Assembly (NCBI RefSeq): GCF_030244015.1 | Contig: NZ_JASSYX010000003.1 | Location: 496,001 to 560,000 of the forward strand | Length of the DNA: 64,000 nucleotides | Direction: 5' to 3' | DNA from: Pedobacter ginsengisoli | Lineage (GTDB): Bacteria; Bacteroidota; Bacteroidia; Sphingobacteriales; Sphingobacteriaceae | Part shown: positions 9,233 to 18,603 of the stretch, piece after piece | Numbering within the stretch: the stretch's first letter is position 1 | Layout: the number at the start of each line of letters is the position of its first letter | Translations under genes and position numbers: made by a program | The notes under the pieces: generated by a model | Databases searched by the model: none | What the model was told of the DNA's origin: nothing | What the model saw: the letters and a program-made list of their open reading frames with translations, nothing else

Positions 9233-9841
9233 TTACTTAGAGTATAACTCTACTATAAGGTTTTCCTTGATATTTTCTGGTATCTCATCACGATTTGGAT
9301 ATGCCAAAAACTTACCGGTCAATTCATTTGCGTTCCAGTCTAACCAATTGAATTTATTGATTATTCTTCCAGCTACAGAATTTGTGATGGCTTCCAAAGT
9401 TTTGGATTTCTCGCGAACCGCAACGACATCTCCGGCCTTCAACTGGTACGAAGGAATATTGACTACTTCACCGTTAACTGTTACGTGTTTATGGCTAACT
9501 AACTGACGGGCAGCTGAACGGGTTGTAGCAATACCTAACCTGTACACTGTGTTGTCCAGACGCGCTTCCAATAACTGCAGTAAGTTATCTCCAGTAATAC
9601 CTTCACGAGAAGATGCTCTGGTAAACAAGTTACGAAACTGACGCTCTAATACACCATAAGTATATTTAACTTTCTGTTTTTCCATTAACTGTACTGCGTA
9701 CTCGGATTGCTTTCCTCTTCTTTTTGAAGCACCATGTTGTCCGGGCGGATAGTTTTTTCTATCCAATACTTTATCAGGACCAAAAATTGGTTCTCTGAAC
9801 TTACGCGCGATTTTGGACTTAGGTCCTGTATATCTTGCCAT
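9233..9841 (-). CDS. rpsD: 30S ribosomal protein S4
   Basis: 202 residues from the ATG at 9841 ([18 protein letters not shown]). An in-frame ATG nine codons upstream would add an MHDTLKQKT extension that is not part of S4, so I reject it. The S4 RNA-binding domain ([30 protein letters not shown]) is intact. S4 is a primary 16S-binding assembly protein and autoregulates the alpha operon in some bacteria. The N-terminal zinc-binding cysteines of some S4 proteins are absent. Confidence 0.97.
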   Translation of the reverse strand: MARYTGPKSKIARKFREPIFGPDKVLDRKNYPPGQHGASKRRGKQSEYAVQLMEKQKVKYTYGVLERQFRNLFTRASSREGITGDNLLQLLEARLDNTVYRLGIATTRSAARQLVSHKHVTVNGEVVNIPSYQLKAGDVVAVREKSKTLEAITNSVAGRIINKFNWLDWNANELTGKFLAYPNRDEIPENIKENLIVELYSK

Positions 9842-9906
9842 TGTTTTTTGTTTTAAAGTATCATGCAACCTACAGCTGCAGACTCTTAGCTTTAAAAATT
9901 AATAAA

Positions 9907-10296
9907 TTAAACTCTTCTCTTCTTAGGAGGACGGCAACCATTGTGTGGAAGCGGTGTAATATCCTTGATTGACGTTACTTCAAGACCTGAAACCTGCAAT
10001 GTTCTAATTGCTGACTCACGACCTGAACCAGGACCTTTCACAAAAACCTCTACTTTACGCAGACCTAAGTCAAATGCTACTTTACCGCAATCAGATGCAG
10101 CTTGTCCTGCAGCGTATGGAGTGTTCTTTTTAGAACCTTTGAATCCCATTTTACCCGCTGAAGACCATGAAATAGTTTGACCGTTGTTATTTGTCAAAGT
10201 AACAATGATATTGTTAAAAGTAGCATTGATGTGTGCCTGACCTACAGGTTCTATAACAACAATACGCTTTTTGGTAACTTTTTTACTTTTAGCCAT
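9907..10296 (-). CDS. rpsK: 30S ribosomal protein S11
   Basis: 129 residues, full length, with the conserved core [21 protein letters not shown] and the C-terminal [15 protein letters not shown] typical of S11. It forms part of the 30S platform near the E site. The gap to rpsM upstream is 21 bp. Confidence 0.98.
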   Translation of the reverse strand: MAKSKKVTKKRIVVIEPVGQAHINATFNNIIVTLTNNNGQTISWSSAGKMGFKGSKKNTPYAAGQAASDCGKVAFDLGLRKVEVFVKGPGSGRESAIRTLQVSGLEVTSIKDITPLPHNGCRPPKKRRV

Positions 10297-10317
10297 AATT
10301 ATTATTCAGTACTAATT

Positions 10318-10695
10318 TTATTTAGTAGCTTTTTTCTTGTTCGCAACTGTTTTTCTCTTGCCTTTACGTGTACGGGAATTGTTCTTAGTACGCTGACCAC
10401 GTACCGGCAAACCTTTCCTGTGACGCAGGCCGCGGTAACAACCGATGTCCATCAAGCGTTTGATGTTCAACTGAACTTCTGAACGCAAAGCACCTTCCAC
10501 TTTCACGCCGTCGTTAATAATGGTACGGATTGCTGATAATTCATCATCCGACCAGTCCTGTACCTTCTTGCTGAAATCGATACCTGCTTCAGTCAATATA
10601 CGCTGTGCAGTTGATCTACCTATTCCGAAGATATAAGTTAATCCAATTTCGCCTCTTTTGTTTCTTGGTAAATCAATACCTGATATCCTTGCCAT
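10318..10695 (-). CDS. rpsM: 30S ribosomal protein S13
   Basis: 125 residues beginning [20 protein letters not shown], with the helix-two-turn-helix ([16 protein letters not shown]) and the basic tail [16 protein letters not shown] that reaches the P-site tRNA. It sits in the 30S head and contacts L5 of the 50S. An 83-bp gap separates it from rpmJ. Confidence 0.98.
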   Translation of the reverse strand: MARISGIDLPRNKRGEIGLTYIFGIGRSTAQRILTEAGIDFSKKVQDWSDDELSAIRTIINDGVKVEGALRSEVQLNIKRLMDIGCYRGLRHRKGLPVRGQRTKNNSRTRKGKRKTVANKKKATK

Positions 10696-10778
10696 ATTTG
10701 TACTAAATGTTTGATTATTTGATTAAACGACAGATTGAGTAACCCGTACATTCAATCCAATCATACTTCAATAATTTC

Positions 10779-10895
10779 TTAACCTTGACGTTGCTTAAAT
10801 TTTGGGTTCTTCTTGTTAATAACGTAAAGTTTACCTTTACGACGAATAACCTTGCAATCAGCGCTACGTTTTTTAATTGATGACCTAACTTTCAT
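10779..10895 (-). CDS. rpmJ: 50S ribosomal protein L36 (zinc-ligand-poor form)
   Basis: 38 residues from the ATG at 10895 to the TAA at 10779: [10 protein letters not shown] at the N-terminus and NPKFKQRQG at the C-terminus, the usual L36 length. Of the four zinc ligands of the C+ form (C11, C14, C27, H33) only C14 remains; the others are Ser, Asn and Phe. This is therefore a zinc-independent C- type. It lies directly after infA with a 1-bp gap. Confidence 0.95.
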   Translation of the reverse strand: MKVRSSIKKRSADCKVIRRKGKLYVINKKNPKFKQRQG

Positions 10896-10896
10896 T

Positions 10897-11115
10897 TTAT
10901 TTATATCTATAAGTAATCCTGCCTTTTGACAAATCGTAAGGCGACATCTCTAATTTTACTTTGTCTCCCGGTAAAATTTTGATGTAGTGCATCCTCATTT
11001 TTCCCGAAATATGAGCGATAATCTCATGTCCATTCTCAAGTTCTACCCGAAACATGGCGTTTGATAACGCTTCCTTTATTACACCGTCTTGTTCAATTGA
11101 GGCTTGTTTAGCCAT
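10897..11115 (-). CDS. infA: Translation initiation factor IF-1
   Basis: 72 residues with a single OB-fold S1-like domain ([30 protein letters not shown] and [14 protein letters not shown]). It binds the 30S A site during initiation. It sits between map and rpmJ, the usual position in this phylum. Confidence 0.98.
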   Translation of the reverse strand: MAKQASIEQDGVIKEALSNAMFRVELENGHEIIAHISGKMRMHYIKILPGDKVKLEMSPYDLSKGRITYRYK

Positions 11116-11186
11116 ATAATATTGATTTTTACTGTATTAGCTGCTGTTAAACAGGGACGCAAAATTAAATAAAAAATTTTAATTAT

Positions 11187-11972
11187 TTACTTTTTTTTTA
11201 CTAAAACTTCTTCTATCAATGAAAACGTTGATAAAACATCGGCCTCTCCTTTTCTCACCGCTACTGTATGTTCAAAGTGAGCCGACGGCCTGTTATCTTT
11301 AGTAGTGACAGTCCAGCCGTCCGACCAAAATTTCACACCCGCTGTACCCGCGTTAATCATAGGTTCTATAGCAATCACCATTCCTTCTTCCAGTTTAATC
11401 CCACTCCCTCTCTTTCCATAATTTGGAATCTCCGGCTTTTCATGCAGCTTTATGCCGACACCATGTCCTACGAGCTCTCTAACTACACCAAATCCATGGC
11501 TCTCCGCCAGATTTTGAACAGCAAAGCCCACGTCCCCTGTTCTGGATCCTACTACCGCTTTTTCGACAGCCAGTTTAAGACATTCCTGGGTAACTTCTAT
11601 CAGCTTTCGTTTTTCATCACTAATTTCTCCGATCGAAAAGGTATAAGCAGAATCACCGAAGTAGTTGTTCTTAATTACACCACAGTCTACAGAAATTAAG
11701 TCTCCTTCCTGAATTATATAGTCACTTGGGAAACCATGTACGACCTGTTCATTAGGCGATATGCACAATGAATACGGAAAGCCATTATAATTCAAAAATG
11801 CCGGGATAGCCCCATGATCCCTGATAAAAGTCTCAGCATGCTGATTTAGCTTCTTTGTGGTAACCCCCGGCTCTATGATCTTGGCCACTTCAGCTAAGGT
11901 TTTTGAAACCAACAGAGAACTTTCTCTTATTAACTCTATCTCGTCAGGAGATTTGTAATAGATTTTAGACAT
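11187..11972 (-). CDS. map: Methionine aminopeptidase, type I
   Basis: 261 residues from the ATG at 11972 (MSKIYYKSPDEIELIRES). A TTG two codons upstream is a less likely start. The five metal ligands are in recognisable motifs: SVDCGV and YFGDSAYTF (two Asp), GHGVGIKLHEKP (His), IAIEPM (Glu) and HFEHTVAV (Glu). It removes N-terminal Met from nascent proteins. The gap to the secY stop is 9 bp, and infA follows 71 bp later. Confidence 0.97.
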   Translation of the reverse strand: MSKIYYKSPDEIELIRESSLLVSKTLAEVAKIIEPGVTTKKLNQHAETFIRDHGAIPAFLNYNGFPYSLCISPNEQVVHGFPSDYIIQEGDLISVDCGVIKNNYFGDSAYTFSIGEISDEKRKLIEVTQECLKLAVEKAVVGSRTGDVGFAVQNLAESHGFGVVRELVGHGVGIKLHEKPEIPNYGKRGSGIKLEEGMVIAIEPMINAGTAGVKFWSDGWTVTTKDNRPSAHFEHTVAVRKGEADVLSTFSLIEEVLVKKK

Positions 11973-11981
11973 CCTCAATTA

Positions 11982-13316
11982 CTAAATCACAGCATCGCTA
12001 CCACTTGGCGCAGGAATCCCTGTCCTTCCGGTAACTCTGCCAGTCTTCATCAATCCATCATAATGACGCATCAATAAATAACTTTCAATCTGCTGTAAAG
12101 TATCCAGAACTACACCTACCAAAATCAAAAGAGAAGTACCTCCATAAAAATGGGCAAATTCAGACTTAATGCCAAACTTCACAGCAATTGAAGGAAGTAT
12201 CGCGATTATAGCAAGAAAAATAGCACCAGGGAAAGTAATCTTTGAAATCACATCATCGATAAACGAAGAAGTAGATATACCAGGTTTAATTCCCGGAATG
12301 AAACCACCATTTTTCTTCATATCATCCGACATTTGTGTAGGATTTACCGTTATAGCTGTATAAAAGAATGTAAAAGCAATAATGAGAAATGCAAAAGTTA
12401 AGCTGTAGGCCAATGAAGTATAATCACTGAATTGAATTAACCAGGTATTCTGCAAAGAGGGAAAAAACCCTGTTACCGTAGCTGGTATAAACATCAGAGC
12501 CTGAGCAAAAATGATTGGCATTACACCCGCAGCATTTACTTTTAGCGGAATATATTGTCTCACTCCTCCGAATTGTCTGCTTCCCACTATCCTCTTTGCG
12601 TATTGAACAGGAACCTTACGAACTCCCTGAACAATCATTATGGTGAACATTACCACAGCGAATAACGCTACAATCTCTACTACAAGTGCAATTAAGCCTC
12701 CATCACCTACAAATCTTGAGCTGATCTCCTGCTGCAAAGCAATTGGCAGACGCGCAATGATACCAACCATGATTATAAGAGATGTACCATTACCTATGCC
12801 TTTGTCTGTGATCTTCTCACCTAACCACATTACAAACAATGTACCTGCAGACAAAACAAAAGTCGAAAGCACAAAAAATAACGTATGATCAATTATAATT
12901 GCCTCCGGAGGAACCTGTGTTTTAACATACCCGACCGCCTGGACAGCAGTAATGGCGACCGTTAAATAACGTGTAATCTGATTGAGCTTCTTTCTTCCGC
13001 TTTCCCCCTCTTTTTGCATCTTTTGAAATGAAGGGACAGCGATACCCAATAGCTGAACTACAATTGAGGCAGAAATATAAGGCATAACGCCTAAAGCCAG
13101 GATAGACACCCTGGAAAATGACCCTCCGGCAAACATATCCAACAACCCCAAAAGGCCTGACTTTGTATTGTCACCTAAAAGATTTGCATCAACCCCAGGC
13201 AAAACCACATGGGATACAAACCTATATATTAAAAGAATCATGAGCGTATATAAAATACGCTCTTTCAATTCCTGGATTTTCCAAATATTACTTAGAGTAG
13301 TAAACAGCTTCTTCAT
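11982..13316 (-). CDS. secY: Protein translocase subunit SecY
   Basis: 444 residues with about ten transmembrane segments, a plug region after TM1 (LLGLLDMFAGGSFSRVSILALGVMPYISASI) and the cytoplasmic loop KRIVGSRQFGG. It is the core of the inner-membrane SecYEG channel. It sits 3 bp after rplO in the spc part of the cluster, as in most bacteria. Confidence 0.98.
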   Translation of the reverse strand: MKKLFTTLSNIWKIQELKERILYTLMILLIYRFVSHVVLPGVDANLLGDNTKSGLLGLLDMFAGGSFSRVSILALGVMPYISASIVVQLLGIAVPSFQKMQKEGESGRKKLNQITRYLTVAITAVQAVGYVKTQVPPEAIIIDHTLFFVLSTFVLSAGTLFVMWLGEKITDKGIGNGTSLIIMVGIIARLPIALQQEISSRFVGDGGLIALVVEIVALFAVVMFTIMIVQGVRKVPVQYAKRIVGSRQFGGVRQYIPLKVNAAGVMPIIFAQALMFIPATVTGFFPSLQNTWLIQFSDYTSLAYSLTFAFLIIAFTFFYTAITVNPTQMSDDMKKNGGFIPGIKPGISTSSFIDDVISKITFPGAIFLAIIAILPSIAVKFGIKSEFAHFYGGTSLLILVGVVLDTLQQIESYLLMRHYDGLMKTGRVTGRTGIPAPSGSDAVI

Positions 13317-13319
13317 TAA

Positions 13320-13766
13320 TTACAATTTTTCGATTGAGCCTCCAACAGCCTCAATAGCTTTTTGTGCAGTTGCAGAAAAAGCATGTGCTTTAACTTCCAA
13401 TTTAGATTTAACTTCACCACGACCTAAAATCTTTACAAGGTCATTCTTAGATGCCAAACCATGCTCACGCAAAGTAGTAAAATCTATACTTGTCAATTCA
13501 AATGTTTCTGCCAGGTCTTGTAAAACGTCTAAATTCACGCCCACGTACTCAACTCTGTTAATCGGTTTGAAACCCACTTTAGGAACACGGCGCTGCAATG
13601 GCATTTGACCACCTTCAAATCCAATTTTTGTAGAGTGACCAGAACGTGATCCAGCACCCTTATGACCGCGTGTTGAAGTACCACCACGACCTGAACCAGT
13701 ACCACGACCAATTCTTTTACTATTTTTAATAGAACCTTCTGCAGGTTTTAAATTACTTAAGTTCAT
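13320..13766 (-). CDS. rplO: 50S ribosomal protein L15
   Basis: 148 residues starting [20 protein letters not shown], with the Gly/Arg-rich N-terminal arm ([20 protein letters not shown]) and the conserved [20 protein letters not shown] stretch. It is a large-subunit assembly protein. The gap to rpmD is unusually long for this operon (114 bp) and holds a strong hairpin. Confidence 0.98.
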   Translation of the reverse strand: MNLSNLKPAEGSIKNSKRIGRGTGSGRGGTSTRGHKGAGSRSGHSTKIGFEGGQMPLQRRVPKVGFKPINRVEYVGVNLDVLQDLAETFELTSIDFTTLREHGLASKNDLVKILGRGEVKSKLEVKAHAFSATAQKAIEAVGGSIEKL

Positions 13767-13830
13767 GTTTGAAACTTATTGTGCTGCCCTTCGCTTTCAC
13801 TAATCAGGGTCAACGGTTAAACAAATATAT

Positions 13831-13873
13831 AAAGGTTGCAAATGTAGTTATATAACTCATATTTGCAACCTTT
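13831..13873 (-). terminator. Hairpin between rpmD and rplO
   Basis: AAAGGTTGCAAAT at 13831-13843 pairs perfectly over 13 bp with 13861-13873. The loop contains the self-complementary AGTTATATAACT. On the minus strand it is followed by an AT-rich stretch without a clean T-run, so it could be an attenuator, an RNA-processing site or a protein-binding leader. Confidence 0.55.
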
Positions 13874-13880
13874 AATAAAA

Positions 13881-14060
13881 TTATATGCTCTCGATAGCTA
13901 CTAAGTGATTCACTTTTCTCACCATTCCAATAATGGCGGCAGTCGCTTCAACTTCTACACTCTGGTTCATTTTATTTAAACCTAAAGCCTGCATCGTTCT
14001 TTTTTGGCGTTCGCTTCTATCGATAATGCTCTTTATCTGGGTTATTTTAATCTTCGCCAT
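13881..14060 (-). CDS. rpmD: 50S ribosomal protein L30
   Basis: 59 residues read from the ATG at 14060 (MAKIKITQIKSIIDRSERQK) to the TAA at 13881. It matches L30: a short N-terminal strand, then RTMQALGLNKMNQ, and a C-terminal VRKVNHLV. It lies between rpsE (4-bp gap) and rplO, its standard place. It is short enough to be missed by ORF length cut-offs. Confidence 0.95.
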   Translation of the reverse strand: MAKIKITQIKSIIDRSERQKRTMQALGLNKMNQSVEVEATAAIIGMVRKVNHLVAIESI

Positions 14061-14064
14061 AATA

Positions 14065-14583
14065 TTATCCGTTAAAAACTTTATTTAAATCTACACCGCG
14101 GTGCTGAGCTACAGTATATGCATCACGCATTTTTGTCAATGCATCAACAGTCGCTTTAACCACGTTGTGGGGATTTGATGAACCTTTTGATTTTGCAAGT
14201 ACGTTATGAACGCCTGCACTCTCAAGTACAGCACGCATCGCACCGCCGGCAATAACTCCGGTACCAACCGCAGCAGGCTTAATTAAAACAAAACCGCCGG
14301 AGAACTTCCCGATCTGCTCATGTGGAACAGTTCCATTTAACAAAGGCACTTTTACCAAATTCTTTTTAGCATCATCTATGCCTTTAGCAATTGCTTCTGT
14401 TACCTCTTTCGCTTTACCCAATCCATAACCTACGATGCCGTTTTCATCTCCAACAACTACGATTGCTGAGAAGCTGAAAGTACGACCACCCTTGGTTACT
14501 TTGGCTACACGTTGTATGCTAACTAAACGATCTTTCAATTCGATTTCGCTAGTCTTAACTCTTTTTATATTGATAGTTGACAT
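14065..14583 (-). CDS. rpsE: 30S ribosomal protein S5
   Basis: 172 residues. The S5 double-stranded RNA-binding domain is at the N-terminus ([23 protein letters not shown]), followed by [15 protein letters not shown] and the C-terminal domain [16 protein letters not shown]. It contributes to decoding fidelity in the 30S body. It follows rplR with a 17-bp gap. Confidence 0.98.
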   Translation of the reverse strand: MSTINIKRVKTSEIELKDRLVSIQRVAKVTKGGRTFSFSAIVVVGDENGIVGYGLGKAKEVTEAIAKGIDDAKKNLVKVPLLNGTVPHEQIGKFSGGFVLIKPAAVGTGVIAGGAMRAVLESAGVHNVLAKSKGSSNPHNVVKATVDALTKMRDAYTVAQHRGVDLNKVFNG

Positions 14584-14600
14584 CTTATCCTATTTTCAGA

Positions 14601-14954
14601 TTAAAATACTAAACCAGCTTCACGGGCACCTTCTGCCAGCGATTTAACACGTCCGTGGTATAAGTAGCCATTTCTATCGAAAACAACTTCTTTAACACCA
14701 GCTGCTATTGCTTTTTCAGCAACCAACTTACCTACAGCTACTGATTGCTCAGATTTATTTCCTGAACCAGAAAAGTCTTTTGACAAAGATGAAGCTGATA
14801 CAATTGTATTACCGGTTACGTCGTTAATGATTTGAGCATAAATTCCTTTATTGCTTCTATAAACCGATAAACGTGGACGGCTTTCAGAACCTGTTAATCT
14901 TTTTCTGATTCCTTTTTTTATACGATCTCTACGAGATAATTTTTTCCCTGCCAT
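14601..14954 (-). CDS. rplR: 50S ribosomal protein L18
   Basis: 117 residues starting [20 protein letters not shown], with [19 protein letters not shown] and a C-terminal [24 protein letters not shown]. It binds 5S rRNA with L5 and L25. It lies 5 bp after rplF. Confidence 0.98.
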   Translation of the reverse strand: MAGKKLSRRDRIKKGIRKRLTGSESRPRLSVYRSNKGIYAQIINDVTGNTIVSASSLSKDFSGSGNKSEQSVAVGKLVAEKAIAAGVKEVVFDRNGYLYHGRVKSLAEGAREAGLVF

Positions 14955-14959
14955 GATGA

Positions 14960-15517
14960 TTATTTTTTAGAAGCTGATTTACCTGCTTTTCTTCTTAACA
15001 CTTCTCCTACAAACTTGATACCTTTACCTTTATAAGGCTCGGGAGCACGCAGCGAACGGATTTTCGCAGCCACCTGACCAATCAGTTGTTTATCAATACT
15101 TTCCAGTATGATCTTAGGGGTCTGACCTTTTTCTGAGGTAGTCGTTACCTTAATCTCCTCAGGCAACTGGAACACATAATGGTGAGAATATCCTAAAACA
15201 AGATCCAGGGTATTTCCCTGATTAGTAGCACGGTAACCCACACCCACTAATTCCTGTTGTAATTTATAACCTTCTGTTACACCAATAACCATATTATTTA
15301 ACAAAGAACGGTACAGACCATGTAACGCTTTGTGTCTTTTCTGTTCTGACGGACGTGATACAGTTAGTATTCCATCTTCCTGACTTACAGTGATATCCGA
15401 ATCAACTGCTTGAGTTAGCTCACCTTTAGGACCTTTTACAGTTACAACGTTATCTTTCGAAACGGTCACTGTAACACCTGCAGGGATATTAATTGGGGCT
15501 TTTCCTATTCTTGACAT
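14960..15517 (-). CDS. rplF: 50S ribosomal protein L6
   Basis: 185 residues with two tandem L6 domains. [15 protein letters not shown] is the start, and the signature [22 protein letters not shown] is near the C-terminus. It sits near the factor-binding site of the 50S. It follows rpsH by 18 bp. Confidence 0.98.
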   Translation of the reverse strand: MSRIGKAPINIPAGVTVTVSKDNVVTVKGPKGELTQAVDSDITVSQEDGILTVSRPSEQKRHKALHGLYRSLLNNMVIGVTEGYKLQQELVGVGYRATNQGNTLDLVLGYSHHYVFQLPEEIKVTTTSEKGQTPKIILESIDKQLIGQVAAKIRSLRAPEPYKGKGIKFVGEVLRRKAGKSASKK

Positions 15518-15535
15518 TTTGCTATCCTCCTTTAA

Positions 15536-15934
15536 TTAATAAACGTGACACAAAACTTCGCCACCAATATTTAGTTTCGCAGCTTCTTTATCAGTCATCA
15601 CACCTTTTGATGTAGACAAGATTGCGATACCTAAACCATTCAATACTCTTGGCATATTCTCAACACCCGCATATTGCCTTAAACCTGGTTTACTGATACG
15701 TGTTAAAGTACGTATTGCAGGGATCTTAGTGATGGCATTGTATTTCAATGCGATCTTAATAGTGCCCTGGGTTGTAGTCTCCTCAAATTTGTAATTAGCA
15801 ATGTACCCTTTATCAAAAAGTACTTTTGTAATTTCCTTTTTAAGGTTCGATGCTGGAATCTCAACAATTCTGTGATTTGCCTTGATGGCATTTCTTACTC
15901 TTGTAAGATAATCCGCTATTGGATCTGTATTCAT
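15536..15934 (-). CDS. rpsH: 30S ribosomal protein S8
   Basis: 132 residues: MNTDPIADYLTRVRNAIKAN at the N-terminus and the signature GLGIAILSTSKGVMTDKEA near the C-terminus. It is a primary binder of 16S rRNA helix 21 and the spc-operon autorepressor in E. coli. The 112-bp gap before it (15935-16046) holds a small CCCGA/TCGGG hairpin. Confidence 0.98.
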   Translation of the reverse strand: MNTDPIADYLTRVRNAIKANHRIVEIPASNLKKEITKVLFDKGYIANYKFEETTTQGTIKIALKYNAITKIPAIRTLTRISKPGLRQYAGVENMPRVLNGLGIAILSTSKGVMTDKEAAKLNIGGEVLCHVY

Positions 15935-16046
15935 TTTATATATAATTGTGATAGTGGTTTCCTTCCCGACCTATTCGGGACGACCTGCCATCGGTTAATT
16001 TTTATTTTTCAGTTAAAGACTGATCTCTATAACCGCTAAAGCCGTA

Positions 16047-16316
16047 TTACCAGCTTGCTTTTCTGACTCCGGGTATTTTACCTGCCAAAGCCATGTCGCG
16101 AAAAGTTACCCTTGATATTCCAAAAGTACGCATATAACCACGAGGACGACCTGTTAACTTGCAACGGTTGTGCAGACGCACAGCTGAAGAGTTCTTTGGT
16201 AATTTGTCTAATCCTTCATAATCACCGGCAGCTTTAAGTTCTGCACGTTTATCTGCATATTTAGCTACCAATTTTTGGCGCTTAACTTCGCGAGCTTTTA
16301 CTCCTTCTTTTGCCAT
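16047..16316 (-). CDS. rpsN: 30S ribosomal protein S14 (zinc-free long form)
   Basis: 89 residues of the long S14 type: [21 protein letters not shown] then [23 protein letters not shown] and a C-terminal ASW. It lacks the CxxC pairs of the zinc-binding short form. It overlaps the end of rplE by one base, implying translational coupling. Confidence 0.98.
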   Translation of the reverse strand: MAKEGVKAREVKRQKLVAKYADKRAELKAAGDYEGLDKLPKNSSAVRLHNRCKLTGRPRGYMRTFGISRVTFRDMALAGKIPGVRKASW

Positions 16317-16882
16317 TATTGATTTGTATTTTGATTTTTAAATGGTAATCCAAATTGTTTTAAAAGTTCCAATGCTTCAACATCAGTAGTAGCAGTCGTC
16401 ACAAAAGTAATATCCATACCTAAAATCTTGCTGATTTTGTCGATGTTGATCTCAGGGAAGATGATTTGCTCAGTAACACCTAAAGTGTAATTGCCTTTTC
16501 CATCAAACCCTTTGTCATTGATACCTTTGAAATCGCGGATACGAGGCAAAGCTACGGAAATTAAACGATCTAAAAATTCGTACATGTTGTTATCACGTAA
16601 AGTTACACGTACGCCAACCGGCATACCTTTACGCAATTTAAAATTAGAAATATCCTTTTTAGATTTTGCCGGAACTGCCTGCTGTCCTGAAATCGTAGTC
16701 ATCTCAATAATAGAGCTGTCTATGATCTTCTTATCAGTCACAGAAAAACGACCAACGCCCTGGTTGATTGAAATTTTCTCTAACTTAGGAACCTGCATAA
16801 CACTTTTATAGTTGAACTTATCCTTAAGTGCGGTAACTATTTCCTCTTTATATTTGTTCTTTAATCTTGGTACGTAAGCCAT
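16316..16882 (-). CDS. rplE: 50S ribosomal protein L5
   Basis: 188 residues with the L5 signature [19 protein letters not shown] and the C-terminal [12 protein letters not shown]. It binds 5S rRNA and bridges to S13 of the 30S. It overlaps rplX and rpsN by one base each. Confidence 0.98.
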   Translation of the reverse strand: MAYVPRLKNKYKEEIVTALKDKFNYKSVMQVPKLEKISINQGVGRFSVTDKKIIDSSIIEMTTISGQQAVPAKSKKDISNFKLRKGMPVGVRVTLRDNNMYEFLDRLISVALPRIRDFKGINDKGFDGKGNYTLGVTEQIIFPEINIDKISKILGMDITFVTTATTDVEALELLKQFGLPFKNQNTNQ

Positions 16883-17220
16883 TATTTGATCTCCTCTCCT
16901 GATTTTTTACTAACCCTAACTAATTTCCCATCAGCATTAAGCTTTCTGCCAACGCGCGTAATTTCTCCTGATTTAGGATCAACTAATGCTACATTAGAAA
17001 TATGAAGAGCAGCTTCTTTTTTAATGATGCCTCCGTTAGGAGTAGCAGCATTCGGTTTTGTATGTTTTGATACAAGGTTAACACCTTCTACGAGTATCCT
17101 GCTTTTAGTAGTCAGTACAGAAAGTACTTTCCCCTGTTGGCCTTTTGAATCGCCGGCTATAACCTTTACTAAATCTCCTTTACGGATTTTTATTTTTGGT
17201 GTAGTCACTTTATTTTTCAT
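16882..17220 (-). CDS. rplX: 50S ribosomal protein L24
   Basis: 112 residues with a KOW motif at the N-terminus ([23 protein letters not shown]) and [15 protein letters not shown]. It is an early 23S rRNA assembly factor. It lies 1 bp after rplN. Confidence 0.98.
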   Translation of the reverse strand: MKNKVTTPKIKIRKGDLVKVIAGDSKGQQGKVLSVLTTKSRILVEGVNLVSKHTKPNAATPNGGIIKKEAALHISNVALVDPKSGEITRVGRKLNADGKLVRVSKKSGEEIK

Positions 17221-17221
17221 T

Positions 17222-17590
17222 TTATAATACCTCCGGTGCTAATGATACAATTTTCATGAATTGTTTTTCACGCAGTTCTCTTGCTACCGGGCCAAAAATA
17301 CGTGTACCACGCGGCTCATCTTGTGCATTTAATAATACTGCTGCATTGTCGTCGAAACGGATATAAGAACCATCTTTACGTCTGATCTCTTTCTTAGTTC
17401 TTACAACAACTGCTTTAGAAACTGTTCCTTTCTTAATGTTACCTGAAGGCAATGCACTTTTAACGGTAACAACAATTTTGTCACCAATAGAAGCATATCT
17501 CTTTCCAGTACCACCAAGTACACGGATAACCAATACTTCTTTTGCGCCGCTATTGTCGGCTACGTTTAATCTTGATTCCTGTTGTACCAT
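17222..17590 (-). CDS. rplN: 50S ribosomal protein L14
   Basis: 122 residues starting [20 protein letters not shown], with the conserved [19 protein letters not shown]. It takes part in intersubunit bridges and is the binding site of the silencing factor RsfS. The gap to rpsQ is 1 bp. Confidence 0.98.
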   Translation of the reverse strand: MVQQESRLNVADNSGAKEVLVIRVLGGTGKRYASIGDKIVVTVKSALPSGNIKKGTVSKAVVVRTKKEIRRKDGSYIRFDDNAAVLLNAQDEPRGTRIFGPVARELREKQFMKIVSLAPEVL

Positions 17591-17591
17591 G

Positions 17592-17846
17592 TTATTTAGC
17601 CCTTTCTAAAATTTGTACTAATCTCCAGTTCTTGTTTTTACTCAGCGGACGAGTCTCCATAATCAGCACTGTATCACCAATACCGCAATCGTTTTTCTCG
17701 TCATGAGCCATAAATTTGGTAGTTTTCTTAACAAACTTACCATAGATCGGGTGTTTCACTTTACGTTCTACCGCTACAACAATAGATTTATCCATCTTGT
17801 TGCTCACTACCAACCCGGTTCTTGTTTTTCTTAATTGTCTTTCCAT
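17592..17846 (-). CDS. rpsQ: 30S ribosomal protein S17
   Basis: 84 residues, an OB-fold protein with [27 protein letters not shown] and the C-terminal [16 protein letters not shown]. It binds 16S rRNA early in 30S assembly. The gap to rpmC is 13 bp. Confidence 0.98.
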   Translation of the reverse strand: MERQLRKTRTGLVVSNKMDKSIVVAVERKVKHPIYGKFVKKTTKFMAHDEKNDCGIGDTVLIMETRPLSKNKNWRLVQILERAK

Positions 17847-17859
17847 TTCGACTCTAAAG

Positions 17860-18069
17860 TTATTTAGTTTCAGTAGCTGACTCTGCTTTACGCCTAGTCA
17901 CTTCAGTATTTAATCGGGCAATATCTTTTCTTACCTTGCTAATGCGGGAAGGATTTTCTATGGCCGAAATTGTATGCGCGAATTTTAACTTTACTAAGTT
18001 TTCTCTTTCTTCTGCAATCCTGGCTACTAGTTCTTCTTGTGAAAGCCCTTTGATTTCTGAGTTCTTCAT
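17860..18069 (-). CDS. rpmC: 50S ribosomal protein L29
   Basis: 69 residues, the two-helix L29 fold: [20 protein letters not shown] and [18 protein letters not shown]. It lies at the polypeptide exit. A 74-bp gap follows rplP. Confidence 0.98.
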   Translation of the reverse strand: MKNSEIKGLSQEELVARIAEERENLVKLKFAHTISAIENPSRISKVRKDIARLNTEVTRRKAESATETK

Positions 18070-18143
18070 TTTATTAATTTTTATGTTGTGGGTCTAGCGG
18101 TTATAATAACAAGTTACTTACAACATTCAACCCAAAACTCTTA

Positions 18144-18566
18144 TTATGCCTCTACGTAATCTCTACGTACTACAAATTTTGTTTGGATCGGTAATTTTTG
18201 AGCTGCAAGTCTCATCGCTTCTTTAGCAACTTCTAAAGGAACTCCTTCTGCTTCAAAAATAATACGTCCGGGTCTAACTACGGCTACCCAATATTCTGGA
18301 GCACCTTTACCTTTACCCATACGTACTTCAGCTGGTTTCTTAGTTACCGGTTTGTCCGGGAATATCCTAATCCACACCTGGCCTTCACGTTTCATGAAAC
18401 GAGTTACCGCAATACGGGCTGCCTCTATCTGACGACTGGTAATCCAGGTCGACTCTAAAGATTTAATCCCGAAAGACCCGAATGACAATTCAGCACCACG
18501 AGTTGCTAAACCTTTCATTCTGCCCTTTTGCATCTTTCTGAACTTCGTTCTCTTTGGCTGTAACAT
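18144..18566 (-). CDS. rplP: 50S ribosomal protein L16
   Basis: 140 residues starting [19 protein letters not shown], with the signature [24 protein letters not shown]. It organises the A-site tRNA region of the 50S. It lies 37 bp after rpsC. Confidence 0.98.
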   Translation of the reverse strand: MLQPKRTKFRKMQKGRMKGLATRGAELSFGSFGIKSLESTWITSRQIEAARIAVTRFMKREGQVWIRIFPDKPVTKKPAEVRMGKGKGAPEYWVAVVRPGRIIFEAEGVPLEVAKEAMRLAAQKLPIQTKFVVRRDYVEA

Positions 18567-18603
18567 TTTATTTTAATATTATCGTTAAACGATCTGTTAA
18601 CTA

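Noticed and set aside
9842-9868. Upstream in-frame ATG for rpsD
   Set aside because: Would add nine residues not found in S4 (MHDTLKQKT). The MARYTGPK start is standard.
15962-15982. CCCGA/TCGGG mini-hairpin between rpsN and rpsH
   Set aside because: Only 5 bp. It resembles the apex of the palindrome at 46807-46823 but is too short to assign to that repeat family.
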